Shown here in pieces: positions 8,540-19,323 of a stretch of DNA of 64,000 bases (positions are counted from its first letter, which is position 1; each line of letters opens with the position of its first letter). The DNA is from Neorhizobium petrolearium (GTDB lineage Bacteria > Pseudomonadota > Alphaproteobacteria > Rhizobiales > Rhizobiaceae), in contig NZ_JAGGJW010000010.1 of NCBI RefSeq assembly GCF_017873175.1, positions 124,001-188,000 on the forward strand. The letters are read 5' to 3'. The notes beneath the pieces were generated by a model, which saw only the letters and a program-made list of their open reading frames with translations, was not told the origin of the DNA and made no database searches. Made by a program: the position numbers and the translations under genes.

Positions 8540-9453
8540 CGGTCTTTTCCGCCGAAGGGCTCTACCCTTCGTATCGGGTGCCGACGTTTGCCCGCAACAT
8601 GATCGCGACATCGGCCCGGCCGATAGGACTTCTTCGCCATGTCCATGAAGCGCATAACGGTCGCGGCCCGGTCATCGGCACGTTTGGCGATCAGCATCTC
8701 CGCCATAGGCGTATCGTTAGGGTGGAGCGGCCTATAGACCACTCCTTCCAGATGAAGTCTTGTGATAGATTGAGGAAACAGAGCAATCCCGAGTCCACCG
8801 GCGACAAGACCGAGGATGGCACGTAACTCGTTGACTTCCTGGACGACCTTTAGATGGATTCCTGCCCTCTTGAGGTATGGCTGGAAGTTTCCATGTACAT
8901 AACGGGCTTTGATCCGGTGCGTCGTGATGAGGCCCTGGTCGGCCAGCTCGGTGAGCCTGATCACCTCCGACGTTGCCAATCTATGGATCTCCGAAATGGC
9001 AACCACATATGGCTCGCGCAGCAGAAGAGCGGTTTCGAAATCTTCGTTGTCGAAGACAGGGCGCAGCAATCCGATCTGTATCTGGCCAGCTCGCAAGGCC
9101 TCCACCTGTTCGGCGGAAATCATCTCGTGGAGGATCAGATTGACGCCGGGATAGCGGCGCGCAAATTCCGAAGTGAGGGTGGGCGGTACATTGAGTGCAG
9201 CGGCATCCGCAAAGCCGATCGTCAATCGACCCACATGGCCCTGCGCGGCCCGCTTTGCCATGTCGACCGCAAGGGTCAGTTGTTTGAGTGCAATGCTGCC
9301 TTCCTCACGCAGGCTGCGGCCGGCATCGGTCAGGGATACGCGACGGCGCGTGCGATCGAACAGTTGCACACCAAGCTCCTGCTCGAGCTTGGATATCTGC
9401 TGGCTGAGCGCCGACTGGGTTATTCGCAATCGCTCGGCCACAGAAAACGACAA
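8455..9453 (-). pseudogene. LysR-family regulator, N- and C-terminus apparently disrupted
   Basis: The central part is a good LysR protein: ITQSALSQQISKLEQELG then LFDRTRRRVSLTDAGR, followed by an effector domain. The only in-frame start after the last stop is a TTG at 9453, which omits the first helix of the DNA-binding domain. Another frame just upstream, from about 9514, encodes MIFRYLLVL, so a frameshift separates the true start from the body. At the other end about 55 non-family residues run past the expected C-terminus into the 3' end of the PLP gene (85-base overlap), so the natural stop also seems lost. It could still be functional from the TTG, but decay is more likely. Confidence 0.55.
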
Positions 9454-9512
9454 GATGAAACAGCTCGTCGAATCCTCCGGCGCGACGAAGGACTAGCAGG
9501 TATCGAAATATC

Positions 9513-9840
9513 ATGAAACCTACTCATCCAGAGGGCGGACCAGTTCGGCCCAATGTCCTCTTCGTGACCGTCGATCAGTGGCCGGGCAATCTGCTCGGCT
9601 GTGCGGGTCACCCCGTTATTGAGACGCCGACGCTCGATCATCTTGCCTCGATCGGCACACGGTTTTCGCGGGCCTATTCGGAATGCCCCATCTGCATTCC
9701 GGCCAGACGCTCGATCATGACAGGTACGAGCCCGCGCCGGCACGCCGACCGCGTGTTTCAGCCGTCGTTGCGGATGCCTTCCGACCTGCCGACACTTGCC
9801 GCGACCTTCGGCAGCAACGGATACCAGACCCAGGCGATCG
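9513..9840 (+). pseudogene. Arylsulfatase-family gene, 5' fragment
   Basis: About 109 codons match the N-terminus of type I sulfatases: PNVLFVTVDQW with the metal-binding Asp, PTLDHLASIGTRF, and the formylglycine motif CIPARRSIMTG (C-x-P-x-R). After GYQTQAIGR, where full-length sulfatases continue for another 350 residues or more, the sequence turns into the 3' end of a TctA gene in another frame. The open frame runs on to 10292 but that part has no sulfatase features. It is a remnant created by a deletion or rearrangement. Confidence 0.8.
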
Positions 9841-10218
9841 GTAGGGCTCTGGGTGAAGCTCCTGACGTTCTCCTATCATCTGCTTTTCCCGGCGATCGTC
9901 GTCATCACCTGCATCGGCGTCTTCAGCTTCTCCAATTCGATGTTCGACGTATGGATGCTGATCATCTTCGGAGTGGCCGGCTATTGCTTTGCAAAATTGC
10001 GATGCGAGCCTGCGCCCATGCTGCTCGGTTTCATCCTCGGACCGATGATGGAGGAGCATCTCCGTCGCGCGCTGCTGTTGTCGCGCGGCAATGCGATGGC
10101 GCTGATCGAGCGCCCGATCAGTGCCGCGATGTTGCTCGTTGCGGTACTATTGCCGATGGCGCCGGCACTTTCGGTCGTGCGCCGGAGGCGGGAAGAAATC
10201 TTTGCGGAAGAAAACTAG
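9841..10218 (+). pseudogene. TctA permease, 3' fragment
   Basis: From VGLWVKLL onward (in the frame of 9841) the sequence matches the C-terminal ~125 residues of TctA-family tripartite tricarboxylate transporter permeases: CIGVFSFSNSMFDVW, GFILGPMMEEHLRRALLLS and RPISAAML. There is no start of its own and the N-terminal three quarters are missing. It is fused out of frame to the sulfatase remnant. A complete tctCBA set lies at 34720-37694 in the same window but is not identical in this part. Confidence 0.8.
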
Positions 10219-10475
10219 AGCGTAAGGCGTCATTGATGATTAGAGATAGGATTACGACCCGAGCGATATCGTTGGAACGCGTCGCCGCATGACGTGCCCG
10301 ATTTAAGCGACCGCCCCAATCAGGTGCGCGGTGTTCGATTGATCAATGCGGCCGAAATACTTGGGATTCGCAACCCAAGGACTAGAAGCGGCAAGGTTCA
10401 TTTCAGCAGCGCTTCGCTCGATAAAAGTAGAACATTGTGGTTTGGTGCATTGCTATTCATCTGGAAGGCGCAGCC
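10219..10475. other. Non-coding interval after TctA remnant
   Basis: No recognisable gene, repeat or terminator. Short open frames here (for example 10294-10590 on the plus strand) lack family similarity and overlap the SnoaL-like gene on the other strand. Confidence 0.5.
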
Positions 10476-10862
10476 CTACCGTTCAGTGTTTGAGACGTGG
10501 TTAAGTGCGATAATCCATTTGCCGTCGCGCTTGCGCATTAGGCGGGTGTTCACGCCGGACTGGTTCCCGACGGCGCGTACCAGCTTGTAATCGCTGATCA
10601 GCTGCGCGGCATCCGGTGCCAGCATTTCGATCCGGATATTGGAGAAGGCAAGCTCGCCCTGTGAGCCGGGGGACCCGCCATAATCTTCGATATAGTGGTC
10701 CAGCGTTGCCTGCCAGTCCTTCTGGATCTTGCCTCGCGAGACGAAGATCACATCAGGATTTGCGAACCCAGCCATGTATCCGTGGAAATCCCCACAGTTC
10801 CAGGCGGCCTGCATCTCTGCGATGACATTGCGAATGGCGTCTTTTTCGATCGTATCGGACAT
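10476..10862 (-). CDS. SnoaL-like/DUF4440 nuclear-transport-factor-2-fold protein
   Basis: A 128-residue protein starting MSDTIEKDAIRNVIAEMQAA, with AAWNCGDFHGYMAGFANPDV and KRDGKWIIALNHVS, the pattern of SnoaL/YybH/DUF4440 cone-shaped proteins (some are small isomerases, many unknown). The ATG at 10862 is chosen over an upstream extension that would overlap the GntR gene. It lies 13 bases after the GntR stop and is probably cotranscribed with it, which ties it to the Ggt/Opp module across the divergent promoter. Function unknown. Confidence 0.8.
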   Translation of the reverse strand: MSDTIEKDAIRNVIAEMQAAWNCGDFHGYMAGFANPDVIFVSRGKIQKDWQATLDHYIEDYGGSPGSQGELAFSNIRIEMLAPDAAQLISDYKLVRAVGNQSGVNTRLMRKRDGKWIIALNHVSNTER

Positions 10863-10875
10863 CGATATGCTTTCT

Positions 10876-11568
10876 TCAAAGATGACTTTTGGCGGCGGCT
10901 TCGTCTTCCTGTCGCTGGCGCTTGAGAAGGACTTCCTGGGCCGCGGAAACGAGGTGGCGGCGCAACGCGTTTTCTGCGGCTTTCGGGTCCTGATCGAGAA
11001 TGGCGTCAACGATCTGCTGATGCTCGCGGCAGGAACGCTTGAGGCGACCCTTGTCCTTCAGCTGATATTTGCGGAAAGGCGCAAGCTTCAGCCTCAGGGT
11101 CTGCGCGGCCGAGATGAGATCGCTGTTGTGGCTGCCCTGGAAGAGCAGGCTGTGAAACCGTGTGTTGATCTCGTTATAGGCCTCGTGATCGCCCTCGTCG
11201 GCCAACGCATTCATCTCCCGATGCATGCTTTCGAGTTCCGCCCGCTCGCTCATCGTCATCCGGTGTGAGGAAAGCCGGCCACAAGTTGCCTCGAGTTCCG
11301 CCATCGCTTCGAACATCTCGTCGATACGCTGCGCCGAAATCTGGATGACGACGACGCCCTTGTAAGGCTCACGTTCGGCAAGACCACGGCCGCAAAGAAT
11401 GTGCAATGCCTCGCGAACTGGCGTCCGCGAAACGCCGAACTGCGCCGCGATCGATGTTTCATCGAGACGTGATCCCGCCGGAATATCGCCATTGATCACG
11501 GCTTCCTCCAGCTGTTCTGCAACGAAATCACTTCGACTTTTCTTGGCGTTAGCCGGAGTTTCCAGCAT
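10876..11568 (-). CDS. GntR-family transcriptional regulator (FCD subfamily)
   Basis: A 230-residue regulator. The winged helix reads AAQFGVSRTPVREALHIL (about residues 38-55) and is followed by GLAEREPYKGVVV. A helical FCD domain follows with the metal-ligand-type motifs NTRFHSLLFQGSHNS and REHQQIVDAI. The ATG at 11568 is preceded by AAAGGGGAA; longer frames extend into non-coding DNA. It is divergent from the Ggt/Opp operon across 252 bases and is the likely regulator of that operon. Confidence 0.92.
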   Translation of the reverse strand: MLETPANAKKSRSDFVAEQLEEAVINGDIPAGSRLDETSIAAQFGVSRTPVREALHILCGRGLAEREPYKGVVVIQISAQRIDEMFEAMAELEATCGRLSSHRMTMSERAELESMHREMNALADEGDHEAYNEINTRFHSLLFQGSHNSDLISAAQTLRLKLAPFRKYQLKDKGRLKRSCREHQQIVDAILDQDPKAAENALRRHLVSAAQEVLLKRQRQEDEAAAKSHL

Positions 11569-11820
11569 CAGGCATTCCCCTTTGCCCATTTCGGGTTGTC
11601 TGCTTGTATCGTTTTGATCGCCCAATCGGCAACATATTACACAATCTGCTTGCAATGTCGGCAATAAATATACAGTATGTCCACAGAGAGGGGCTGTCGC
11701 ATGCGATGCGGCACTTAACATTGAGACTTGTATATAATCCAGCACCAACATGCGGTCCCGCCGGTAACCTCTGCGAAGAGGCTGAAAGATGGGGCGCACG
11801 CGGCTGGCCGGGGAATTGCT
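11569..11820. promoter_or_regulatory. Divergent promoter region, GntR / Ggt-Opp operon
   Basis: 252 bases between two divergent starts. A short inverted repeat ATAC-A-GTAT at 11670-11678 and an A+T-rich TATATAAT stretch near 11731-11738 are visible. FCD-type GntR proteins often bind short palindromes, so these are candidate operator and -10 elements, but neither is strong. Confidence 0.4.
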
Positions 11821-13653
11821 ATGACCTTCACAACACGACCGGAACTCAGGGGCACGTTCGGAGCAGTGTCGTCGACCCACTGGCTCGCCTCAACGGTCGG
11901 TATGTCCATGCTGGAAAAAGGCCATACGGCCTTTGACGCCGCGGTTGCGACCGGCTTTGTCCTTCAGGTTGTCGAACCCCATCTCAACGGCCCTGCGGGC
12001 GAAGTGCCGATCATTGTCACACCTGCCGGCGCAACGGCCCCGACTGTGATTTCCGGTCAGGGGCCTTCCCCGTCCAAGGCCACGATGAAGTACTTCAAGG
12101 AACTTGGCCTCGATATTATTCCGGGAACCGGGCTGCTTGCGGCCTGCGTACCGGGCGCATTCGGCGCATGGCTGACCCTGTTGCGCGACTACGGCACGGC
12201 TGAACTGGAAGACGTGCTGGCCCCGGCGATCTATTATGCACGGACCGGCCATCCGCTGGTGCCGCGTATTGCCAACACGATCACCTCCATGCGCCAGCTG
12301 TTCGAAACGCATTGGCCGAGCTCGGCGGAAGTTTACCTGCCTGGCGGTGTGGCGCCGCAATCCGGCAAGCTTTTCCGCAATCCACTGATTGCAGACCTCT
12401 ACCAGAAGATCATCGACCAGACGAAATCGGCCAAGACTCGCGAAGCGCGGATCGATGCTGCGCTTGATTTCTGGTATCGCGGCCCGGTCGCCGAACGGAT
12501 TGAGGAATTCTGCGCAACGGAAGAAGTCTGGGATGTGTCCGGCCGTCGCCACAAGGGTCTGATCACAGCCCAGGACATGGCCGATTACAAGCCGCTGATC
12601 GAAAAGCCGGTTTCCACCACCTATGGCGATTGCGAGGTCTTCAAGTGCGGGCCGTGGTCGCAGGGCCCGGTTCTTCTGCAGATGCTGAACATCCTCAAGG
12701 GCACGGATATCGCCGATCTCGACCCGATGAGTGCCGATTTCGTGCATCTCGTCGTCGAGACCACCAAGCTTGCGATGGCTGACCGCGATTCCTGGTATGG
12801 CGACAGTACCGACGTGCCGATGGGGGCGCTCTTGTCTTCCGACTATGCCGATACCCGCCGGGCTCTGATCACCAACACGGCCTCGATGGAAGTGCGCCCC
12901 GGTACGCCGGACGGCCGCAATCCCAATATGCCGCCGCTGCGCACAGTCGGCACGATTCATCAACCCGGCCTTGGCGGCGGAGAGCCGACAGTCGCCCGTG
13001 AACCCAAGCTGCCGAACGACAGGTATGGCGAACCGGCGCTCACATTAGAGGGCGCACAGCGCGGCGATACGGTGCAGGTCAGCGCCGTCGACCGCTGGGG
13101 GAATATGGTTTCAGCAACGCCTTCCGGTGGATGGTTCCAGTCGAGCCCGGTCATCCCGGGCCTCGGCTTCAGCCTCACCACCCGCGGCCAGATGTTCTGG
13201 CTCGAAGAAGGTCTAAATTCGTCACTCATGCCGTCGAAGCGTCCGCGCACAACGCTAACCCCGTCCACCGTCTTCCGCAACGGCCAGCCCTACATGGCCT
13301 TCGGTACGCCGGGAGGCGACCAGCAGGACCAGTGGCAGCTCATTATGCTGATGTACCATATCCATCACGGCATGAACCTGCAGGAGGCGATCGACGCGCC
13401 GTCCTTCCACACCGACCACCTGCCGTCTTCGTTCTGGCCGCGTGAGATCAGTCATGGCGCGATCACGCTGGAATCCCGCTTCCCGGAGGCAGTGCGCGAA
13501 GATCTCGCGGCCCGTGGTCACAGGATTACCGTTGCCGATGCCTGGTCCGAGGGCCGTCTTGCAGCCGTCGCACGGGAAATGGATGGCGACGTTCAGCTGA
13601 TCAAGGCTGGTTCCAACCCGCGCGGCGTCCAGGGTTACGCGGTCGCACGCTAG
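11821..13653 (+). CDS. Gamma-glutamyltransferase-family Ntn hydrolase (paralog 1)
   Basis: A 610-residue protein matching the Ggt family over its length. The predicted autoprocessing threonine is in GDTVQVSAVD (about residue 418). The glycine-rich loop reads GTPGGDQQDQ and the C-terminus has the usual DPR-like turn (NPRGVQGY). No signal peptide is visible, so it is probably cytoplasmic. The segment that in E. coli Ggt carries Arg114 (DFRE-AP) reads ISGQGPSP here, so the usual binder of the glutamyl alpha-carboxylate appears missing and the substrate may not be a simple gamma-glutamyl compound. First gene of an operon with an Opp/Dpp importer. Confidence 0.88.
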   Translation: MTFTTRPELRGTFGAVSSTHWLASTVGMSMLEKGHTAFDAAVATGFVLQVVEPHLNGPAGEVPIIVTPAGATAPTVISGQGPSPSKATMKYFKELGLDIIPGTGLLAACVPGAFGAWLTLLRDYGTAELEDVLAPAIYYARTGHPLVPRIANTITSMRQLFETHWPSSAEVYLPGGVAPQSGKLFRNPLIADLYQKIIDQTKSAKTREARIDAALDFWYRGPVAERIEEFCATEEVWDVSGRRHKGLITAQDMADYKPLIEKPVSTTYGDCEVFKCGPWSQGPVLLQMLNILKGTDIADLDPMSADFVHLVVETTKLAMADRDSWYGDSTDVPMGALLSSDYADTRRALITNTASMEVRPGTPDGRNPNMPPLRTVGTIHQPGLGGGEPTVAREPKLPNDRYGEPALTLEGAQRGDTVQVSAVDRWGNMVSATPSGGWFQSSPVIPGLGFSLTTRGQMFWLEEGLNSSLMPSKRPRTTLTPSTVFRNGQPYMAFGTPGGDQQDQWQLIMLMYHIHHGMNLQEAIDAPSFHTDHLPSSFWPREISHGAITLESRFPEAVREDLAARGHRITVADAWSEGRLAAVAREMDGDVQLIKAGSNPRGVQGYAVAR

Positions 13654-13690
13654 GCCGAAACAAAGAGTTCTAAACAAGAGAGGGAATTCG

Positions 13691-15208
13691 ATGAAACCAC
13701 TTTACCTCGCACTCGTAGCCGGCCTGGCGCTTGGCGGCCTGGCCTCCGCCACGGCACCTGCCGCTGCCCAATCCGTTCTGAAGATCGGCCTGCAGGACGA
13801 TCCGGATACGCTGGATCCGTCGACCAACTGGAGCTTCGTCGGTCGCCACGTTCTTCAGTCGCTTTGCGATAAGATCGTCGATATCGATGAAAACGGCAAG
13901 ATCATCCCGATGCTTGCCGTAAGCTGGGAATGGAGCGCCGACAGCAAGACGCTGACCCTGAAGCTTCGTGACGACGCCGTTTTCCATGACGGCACCAAGG
14001 TCGATGCCGCCGCGATCAAGTACAATCTCGAGCGGGCCCTCAACGCAAAATTCTCTCGCCGCAAGCCGGAAATCAGCGCGATCAACACGGTTGACGTCGT
14101 AGACCCGACCACGGTTCAGATCAATCTGAAGTCGCCGTCCGTTCCGCTGCTCGCGGCCCTCAGCGACCGCGCCGGCATGATCATCAGCCCGACGGCAGGT
14201 GAAAAGCTCGGCGAGAAGTTCACCGATGCTCCCGTCTGCTCCGGCCCGTACAAGTTCGTCGAGCGCGTCGTTCAGGACCGCATCGTCCTTGAAAAGTTCC
14301 CGCAATATTACAACGCCGAGAAGTATAGCTTCGACCGCCTGATCTATCGCGGCATGCCGGATTCCAACGTCCGTCTGCTGAACCTGCGTTCCGGCCAGCT
14401 TGACCTGATCGAGCGTCTCGCGGCAACGGACGTCGAAGCCGTCAAGAAGGACAAGGCGCTGGCCGTCGATCCGGTCGTCGGCCTCGGCTACTATGGCATC
14501 ACTTTCAGTATCGGCGGAGAAGGCGCAAACCTCGATGCCGGCAAGAAGGCCGCAATCCGCGAAGCCTTCAGCCTCGCAATCGACCGCGAAGCGATCAGCA
14601 ATGTCGTCTTCGACGGCCAGGCATCGATCGGCAACCAGCCGTTCCCTCCGTCGAGTCCCTTCTACGACAAGAAGTTCCCGGTTCCGGCCCGTGACATCGA
14701 AGCCGCCAAGAGGAAGATGGCGGAAGCCGGCGTGACGTCCGTCGATCTCGAACTCCTCGTTCCGACCGACGCCGAGCGCCAGCAGGTCGCGACTCTGATC
14801 CAGGCCATGGTTCAGGAAATCGGCATCAATGTTTCGATCAAGCCGACCGAGCTGATGACGCTGCTCGACATCGCCCGCCAGGGCAAGTTTCAGTCCCACC
14901 TCGTCGGCTGGAGCGGTCGTGTCGACCCTGACCTGAACATCACTCCGATGCTCTCCTGCGGTGCGCCGACCAACGATGCGCATTACTGCAACAAGGAACT
15001 CGACGCGACGCTCGAAAAGGCTCGTTCGATCGGCGACGTGGAAGCTCGCAAGGCCGAATACAGCAAGGCCGTCGCAATCCTCCAAAAGGACCTGCCGATC
15101 GTCTACCTGTACCACTCGCAGTGGATCTTCGCCCACAACTCCAACATCGTTGGCATGAAGCCCGCTCCGGATGGCATCATCCGTCTGGCTGGCGTCAGCC
15201 GTAAATAA
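13691..15208 (+). CDS. ABC transporter substrate-binding protein, peptide/SBP_bac_5 family
   Basis: A 505-residue periplasmic receptor with a Sec signal peptide (MKPLYLALVAGLALGG, cleavage near ATAPAAAQS). The DppA/OppA-type N-lobe follows (LQDDPDTLDPSTNW; WEWSADSKTLTLKLRDD; FHDGTKVDAAAIKYNLER). A GAGAGGGAA ribosome site precedes the ATG. It is 37 bases behind the Ggt gene and ahead of two ATPases and two permeases, so it captures the ligand (peptide-like or another small amide) that Ggt paralog 1 then hydrolyses or transfers. Confidence 0.93.
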   Translation: MKPLYLALVAGLALGGLASATAPAAAQSVLKIGLQDDPDTLDPSTNWSFVGRHVLQSLCDKIVDIDENGKIIPMLAVSWEWSADSKTLTLKLRDDAVFHDGTKVDAAAIKYNLERALNAKFSRRKPEISAINTVDVVDPTTVQINLKSPSVPLLAALSDRAGMIISPTAGEKLGEKFTDAPVCSGPYKFVERVVQDRIVLEKFPQYYNAEKYSFDRLIYRGMPDSNVRLLNLRSGQLDLIERLAATDVEAVKKDKALAVDPVVGLGYYGITFSIGGEGANLDAGKKAAIREAFSLAIDREAISNVVFDGQASIGNQPFPPSSPFYDKKFPVPARDIEAAKRKMAEAGVTSVDLELLVPTDAERQQVATLIQAMVQEIGINVSIKPTELMTLLDIARQGKFQSHLVGWSGRVDPDLNITPMLSCGAPTNDAHYCNKELDATLEKARSIGDVEARKAEYSKAVAILQKDLPIVYLYHSQWIFAHNSNIVGMKPAPDGIIRLAGVSRK

Positions 15209-15233
15209 TACCCAAGCTGACACAAAAGCTTCG

Positions 15234-16270
<1,037 letters not shown>

Positions 16271-16274
<4 letters not shown>

Positions 16275-17377
16275 CCCAGACTACCACAACTCCCATTATC
16301 GAAGCCCGCGGGCTCGGCCGGAAATTCGTGGTCAAGCGCACCGTGTTCGGCCGCCCGCTGGCATCAGTCGGCGCCGTCGAAGATGTCACCCTGAGGCTGA
16401 TGCCGGGCGAAACGCTCGCGATCGTCGGCGAATCCGGCTGCGGCAAGTCCACGCTCGGCCGCCTGCTGATGCGGCTGATTAGACCGAGCGCCGGTGAAGT
16501 TTTCATCGATGGCCAGAATGTCACCAATCTCAGCCATGCGGCGATGCGTAAACAGCGGCGGCATGTCCAGCTGATCTTCCAGGACCCCTATGCGTCGCTC
16601 AATCCGCGCATGACGATCGCTCAAACGATCGCCGAACCGCTGATGCTGCACAATATCGTTCCAGCGGGCCAACGCGCCAGGCGCGTCGCCGAACTCCTCG
16701 AAATGGTCGGCCTTCGCCCGGAACAGGCAAGCCGTTATCCGCACGAATTCTCCGGTGGCCAGCGCCAGCGTGTGGTCATTGCACGAGCGCTTGCTTCCGA
16801 GCCGAAGGCGATCATCTGCGACGAAGCGGTTTCCGCTCTCGACGTCTCGATCCAGGCGCAGGTGCTCAACCTCCTGAAGGACCTGCAGAAGCGCCTCGGC
16901 CTCGCCTTCGTCTTCATCTCGCACGATCTGGGCGTCGTGAAGCACATCGCCGACCGTGTCGCCGTCATGTATCTCGGCAATGTCGTCGAGATGGGCACCG
17001 CCGACGAAATCTTCGCGGTGCCCCGCCATCCCTATACGCGGGCTCTGCTGTCGGCCATTCCAGTCGCCGCTCCGCCGAGTCACCAGCGCGCAAAGGCCGC
17101 CCGCCTGCGTGGCGACTTACCGAGCCCGCTTTCGCCGCCGGAAGGTTGCCGCCTGCATACCCGCTGTCCGTACGTGCGGCCGGAATGCAAGACCGTCAGC
17201 ATGAAGCTCGACGTGGAGCCGAACGGCCATGCGAATGCCTGCGCCTTCTGGCGCGAACTACCGGCGCAGGATGCCGCTGAAGTCGCCCGCGAGCCGCGCA
17301 ATCCTAAGCTCGAAGAACTGTTCGCGGCGTTTGAAGCCATGGCCAAGCGGCCGGCCCAGACCGTGACAGGAGGCTAA
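16271..17377 (+). CDS. ABC transporter ATP-binding protein, DppF/OppF-type
   Basis: A 368-residue ATPase paired with the preceding DppD-like protein. Walker A GESGCGKST lies near residue 53, signature FSGGQRQR near 160, Walker B IICDEAVSALD near 182 and the switch FISHDLGVVKHI near 215. A C-terminal Cys motif is present (GCRLHTRCPYVRPEC). Its ATG overlaps the upstream stop (ATGA), indicating coupled translation. Confidence 0.93.
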
Positions 17378-17380
17378 ACC

Positions 17381-18322
17381 ATGTCATCGCTTCTCGCACG
17401 CCGCCTTCTGCAGCTTATCCCGACCGTCGTTTTGCTGTCGCTGATCATCTTTTCGCTGCAGCATCTTCTGCCGGGCGACCCGGCGCTGGTGCTGGCCGGC
17501 GAGAATCCGGATGAGGCAACGCTTGCCGCCATCCGCGCCCAGTACCATCTCGATCAGCCGTTGATCGTTCAATATCTCTACTGGGTAAAGGGCGTATTCG
17601 TCGGCGATCTTGGCGAATCCATGCGCCACAACCGTCCGGTCCTCGAACTGATCCTGCTGAAGCTGCCGGTTACCCTGCAGCTTGCCGTCATGGGCATCAT
17701 CGTGGCGCTCGTACTCGGCATTGCCGGCGGCGTCATTTCGGCGCTTCGCCAGAACACGCCGGTCGACTATGCGACCAACGTCGTGTCGCTCGCCGGTATT
17801 TCGCTGCCAAACTTCTGGCTCGGCATCATGCTCATCATGTTCTTCTCGGTAAACCTCGGCTGGCTGCCGGCGTCGGGCTTCGTCAGCCCCTGGGAAGATC
17901 TGAAAATGAACCTGTCGACAACGATCATGCCGGCCTTCGTGCTGGGCACCGGTATCGCTGGCGTCATCATGCGCCACACCCGTGGTGCCATGCTGCAGGC
18001 GCTGGAAAGCGATTACGTCCGCACCGCCCGCGCTAAGGGCCTCAGCGAATGGGTCGTCGTGTTCAAACATGCGATGCGCAATGCGCTGACGCCGATCATC
18101 ACGCTCGGCGCGCTGGAATTCGGCGCGCTGCTCTCCGGCGCGGTGCTGACCGAACAGATTTTTACGATCCCCGGCTTCGGCAAGCTGATCGTCGATGCGG
18201 TCTTCACCCGCGACTATCCCGTGGTGCAGGGCGTCGTGCTCGTGACTTCGCTGTTCTACATCATCCTCAACCTTCTGGCTGATATCGGATACATCCTCGT
18301 CAACCCAAGACTGAGAAGCTGA
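17381..18322 (+). CDS. ABC transporter permease, DppB/OppB-type
   Basis: A 313-residue inner-membrane permease with the family N-terminus (LLARRLLQLIPTVVLLSLII) and the coupling-helix motif DYVRTARAKGLSEWVVVFKH near residue 207. A strong AGGAGG at 17368-17373 precedes the ATG by 7 bases. It forms the translocation pore together with the next gene product. Confidence 0.93.
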   Translation: MSSLLARRLLQLIPTVVLLSLIIFSLQHLLPGDPALVLAGENPDEATLAAIRAQYHLDQPLIVQYLYWVKGVFVGDLGESMRHNRPVLELILLKLPVTLQLAVMGIIVALVLGIAGGVISALRQNTPVDYATNVVSLAGISLPNFWLGIMLIMFFSVNLGWLPASGFVSPWEDLKMNLSTTIMPAFVLGTGIAGVIMRHTRGAMLQALESDYVRTARAKGLSEWVVVFKHAMRNALTPIITLGALEFGALLSGAVLTEQIFTIPGFGKLIVDAVFTRDYPVVQGVVLVTSLFYIILNLLADIGYILVNPRLRS

Positions 18323-18324
18323 CC

Positions 18325-19218
18325 GTGCCGACGATCTCGGAAACCAAATCTGTTGCCACTCCCAGGGGAAACCCCGTCACGCACTTCTTCCGCGGCCGCC
18401 TGTGGCGGCGGCTGTCGAAACGAAAGAGCGCGCTTCTTGGCCTCGCGGTCGTGCTGCTCATGGTGTTCGTCGCCGTCTTCGCGCCGTTGCTGGCCCCATA
18501 CGATCCGGCTGCCCAGAGCTGGACACTGGTCCGCAAAGCCCCGTCCATGGCGCATTGGTTCGGCACGGACGAAGCCGGCCGCGACATGCTTTCGCGCATC
18601 ATCTGGGGCGCGCGCGCCTCGCTGATGGCCGGCCTTACCTCGGTTGCGATCGCGATGGCAATCGGCGTTCCGCTCGGCCTTGCCGCCGGTTTCCTCGGCG
18701 GCATCATTGACGGTTTCATCAGCCGTTTTACCGACGCCATGCTCGCCTGCCCGTTCCTGATCCTGGCGATCGCCTTCGCGGCCTTCCTCGGCCCGAGCCT
18801 GACGAATGCCATGCTTGCAATCGGCATCACCGCCACGCCGCTCTTCATCCGCCTGACCCGCGGTCAGGTTCTGTCGATCAAGGCGGAGGAATATATCGAG
18901 GCTGCGAGCGCCGTGGGCAATCCGCAATGGCGCATTGCAGTGCGCCACATCCTGCCGAACATCCTGCCGCAGTTGATGGTGCAGGCGACACTGACGATCG
19001 CATCCGCGATCATCGCAGAAGCCAGTATGTCCTTCCTAGGCCTCGGCCTCCAGCCGCCGGCCCCGTCCTGGGGTTCGATGCTGAACTCGGCGCAACGCTT
19101 CCTCAGCAATGCGCCCTGGATGGCGCTCTGGCCCGGCATGGCGATTTTCATGACCGTGCTGTCGTTCAACCTTCTGGGCGACGGTCTGCGCGACGCGTTG
19201 GACCCGCGGTCTCGATAG
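18325..19218 (+). CDS. ABC transporter permease, DppC/OppC-type
   Basis: A 297-residue permease with the DppC landmarks: N-terminal RLWRRLSKRKSALLGLAVV, FGTDEAGRDMLSRIIWGARAS near residue 75, and the coupling motif EEYIEAASAVGNPQWRI near 190. It uses a GTG start 2 bases after the DppB stop. It is the last gene of the Ggt-Opp operon and faces the convergent second Ggt gene across 105 bases with no obvious T-rich terminator. Confidence 0.92.
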   Translation: MPTISETKSVATPRGNPVTHFFRGRLWRRLSKRKSALLGLAVVLLMVFVAVFAPLLAPYDPAAQSWTLVRKAPSMAHWFGTDEAGRDMLSRIIWGARASLMAGLTSVAIAMAIGVPLGLAAGFLGGIIDGFISRFTDAMLACPFLILAIAFAAFLGPSLTNAMLAIGITATPLFIRLTRGQVLSIKAEEYIEAASAVGNPQWRIAVRHILPNILPQLMVQATLTIASAIIAEASMSFLGLGLQPPAPSWGSMLNSAQRFLSNAPWMALWPGMAIFMTVLSFNLLGDGLRDALDPRSR

Positions 19219-19323
19219 AGGACTCTCAACATCTTCATTCCAGAAACATCGATGTCTATCCGCTGAAGGGTCGCATGGACAAGCAGGATATGGAATGGGG
19301 ACGGTGCCCGATAGGACGATCGG

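Noticed and set aside
10294..10590. 98-codon plus-strand open frame
   Set aside because: No motif, no good ribosome site and overlap with the SnoaL-like gene on the other strand.
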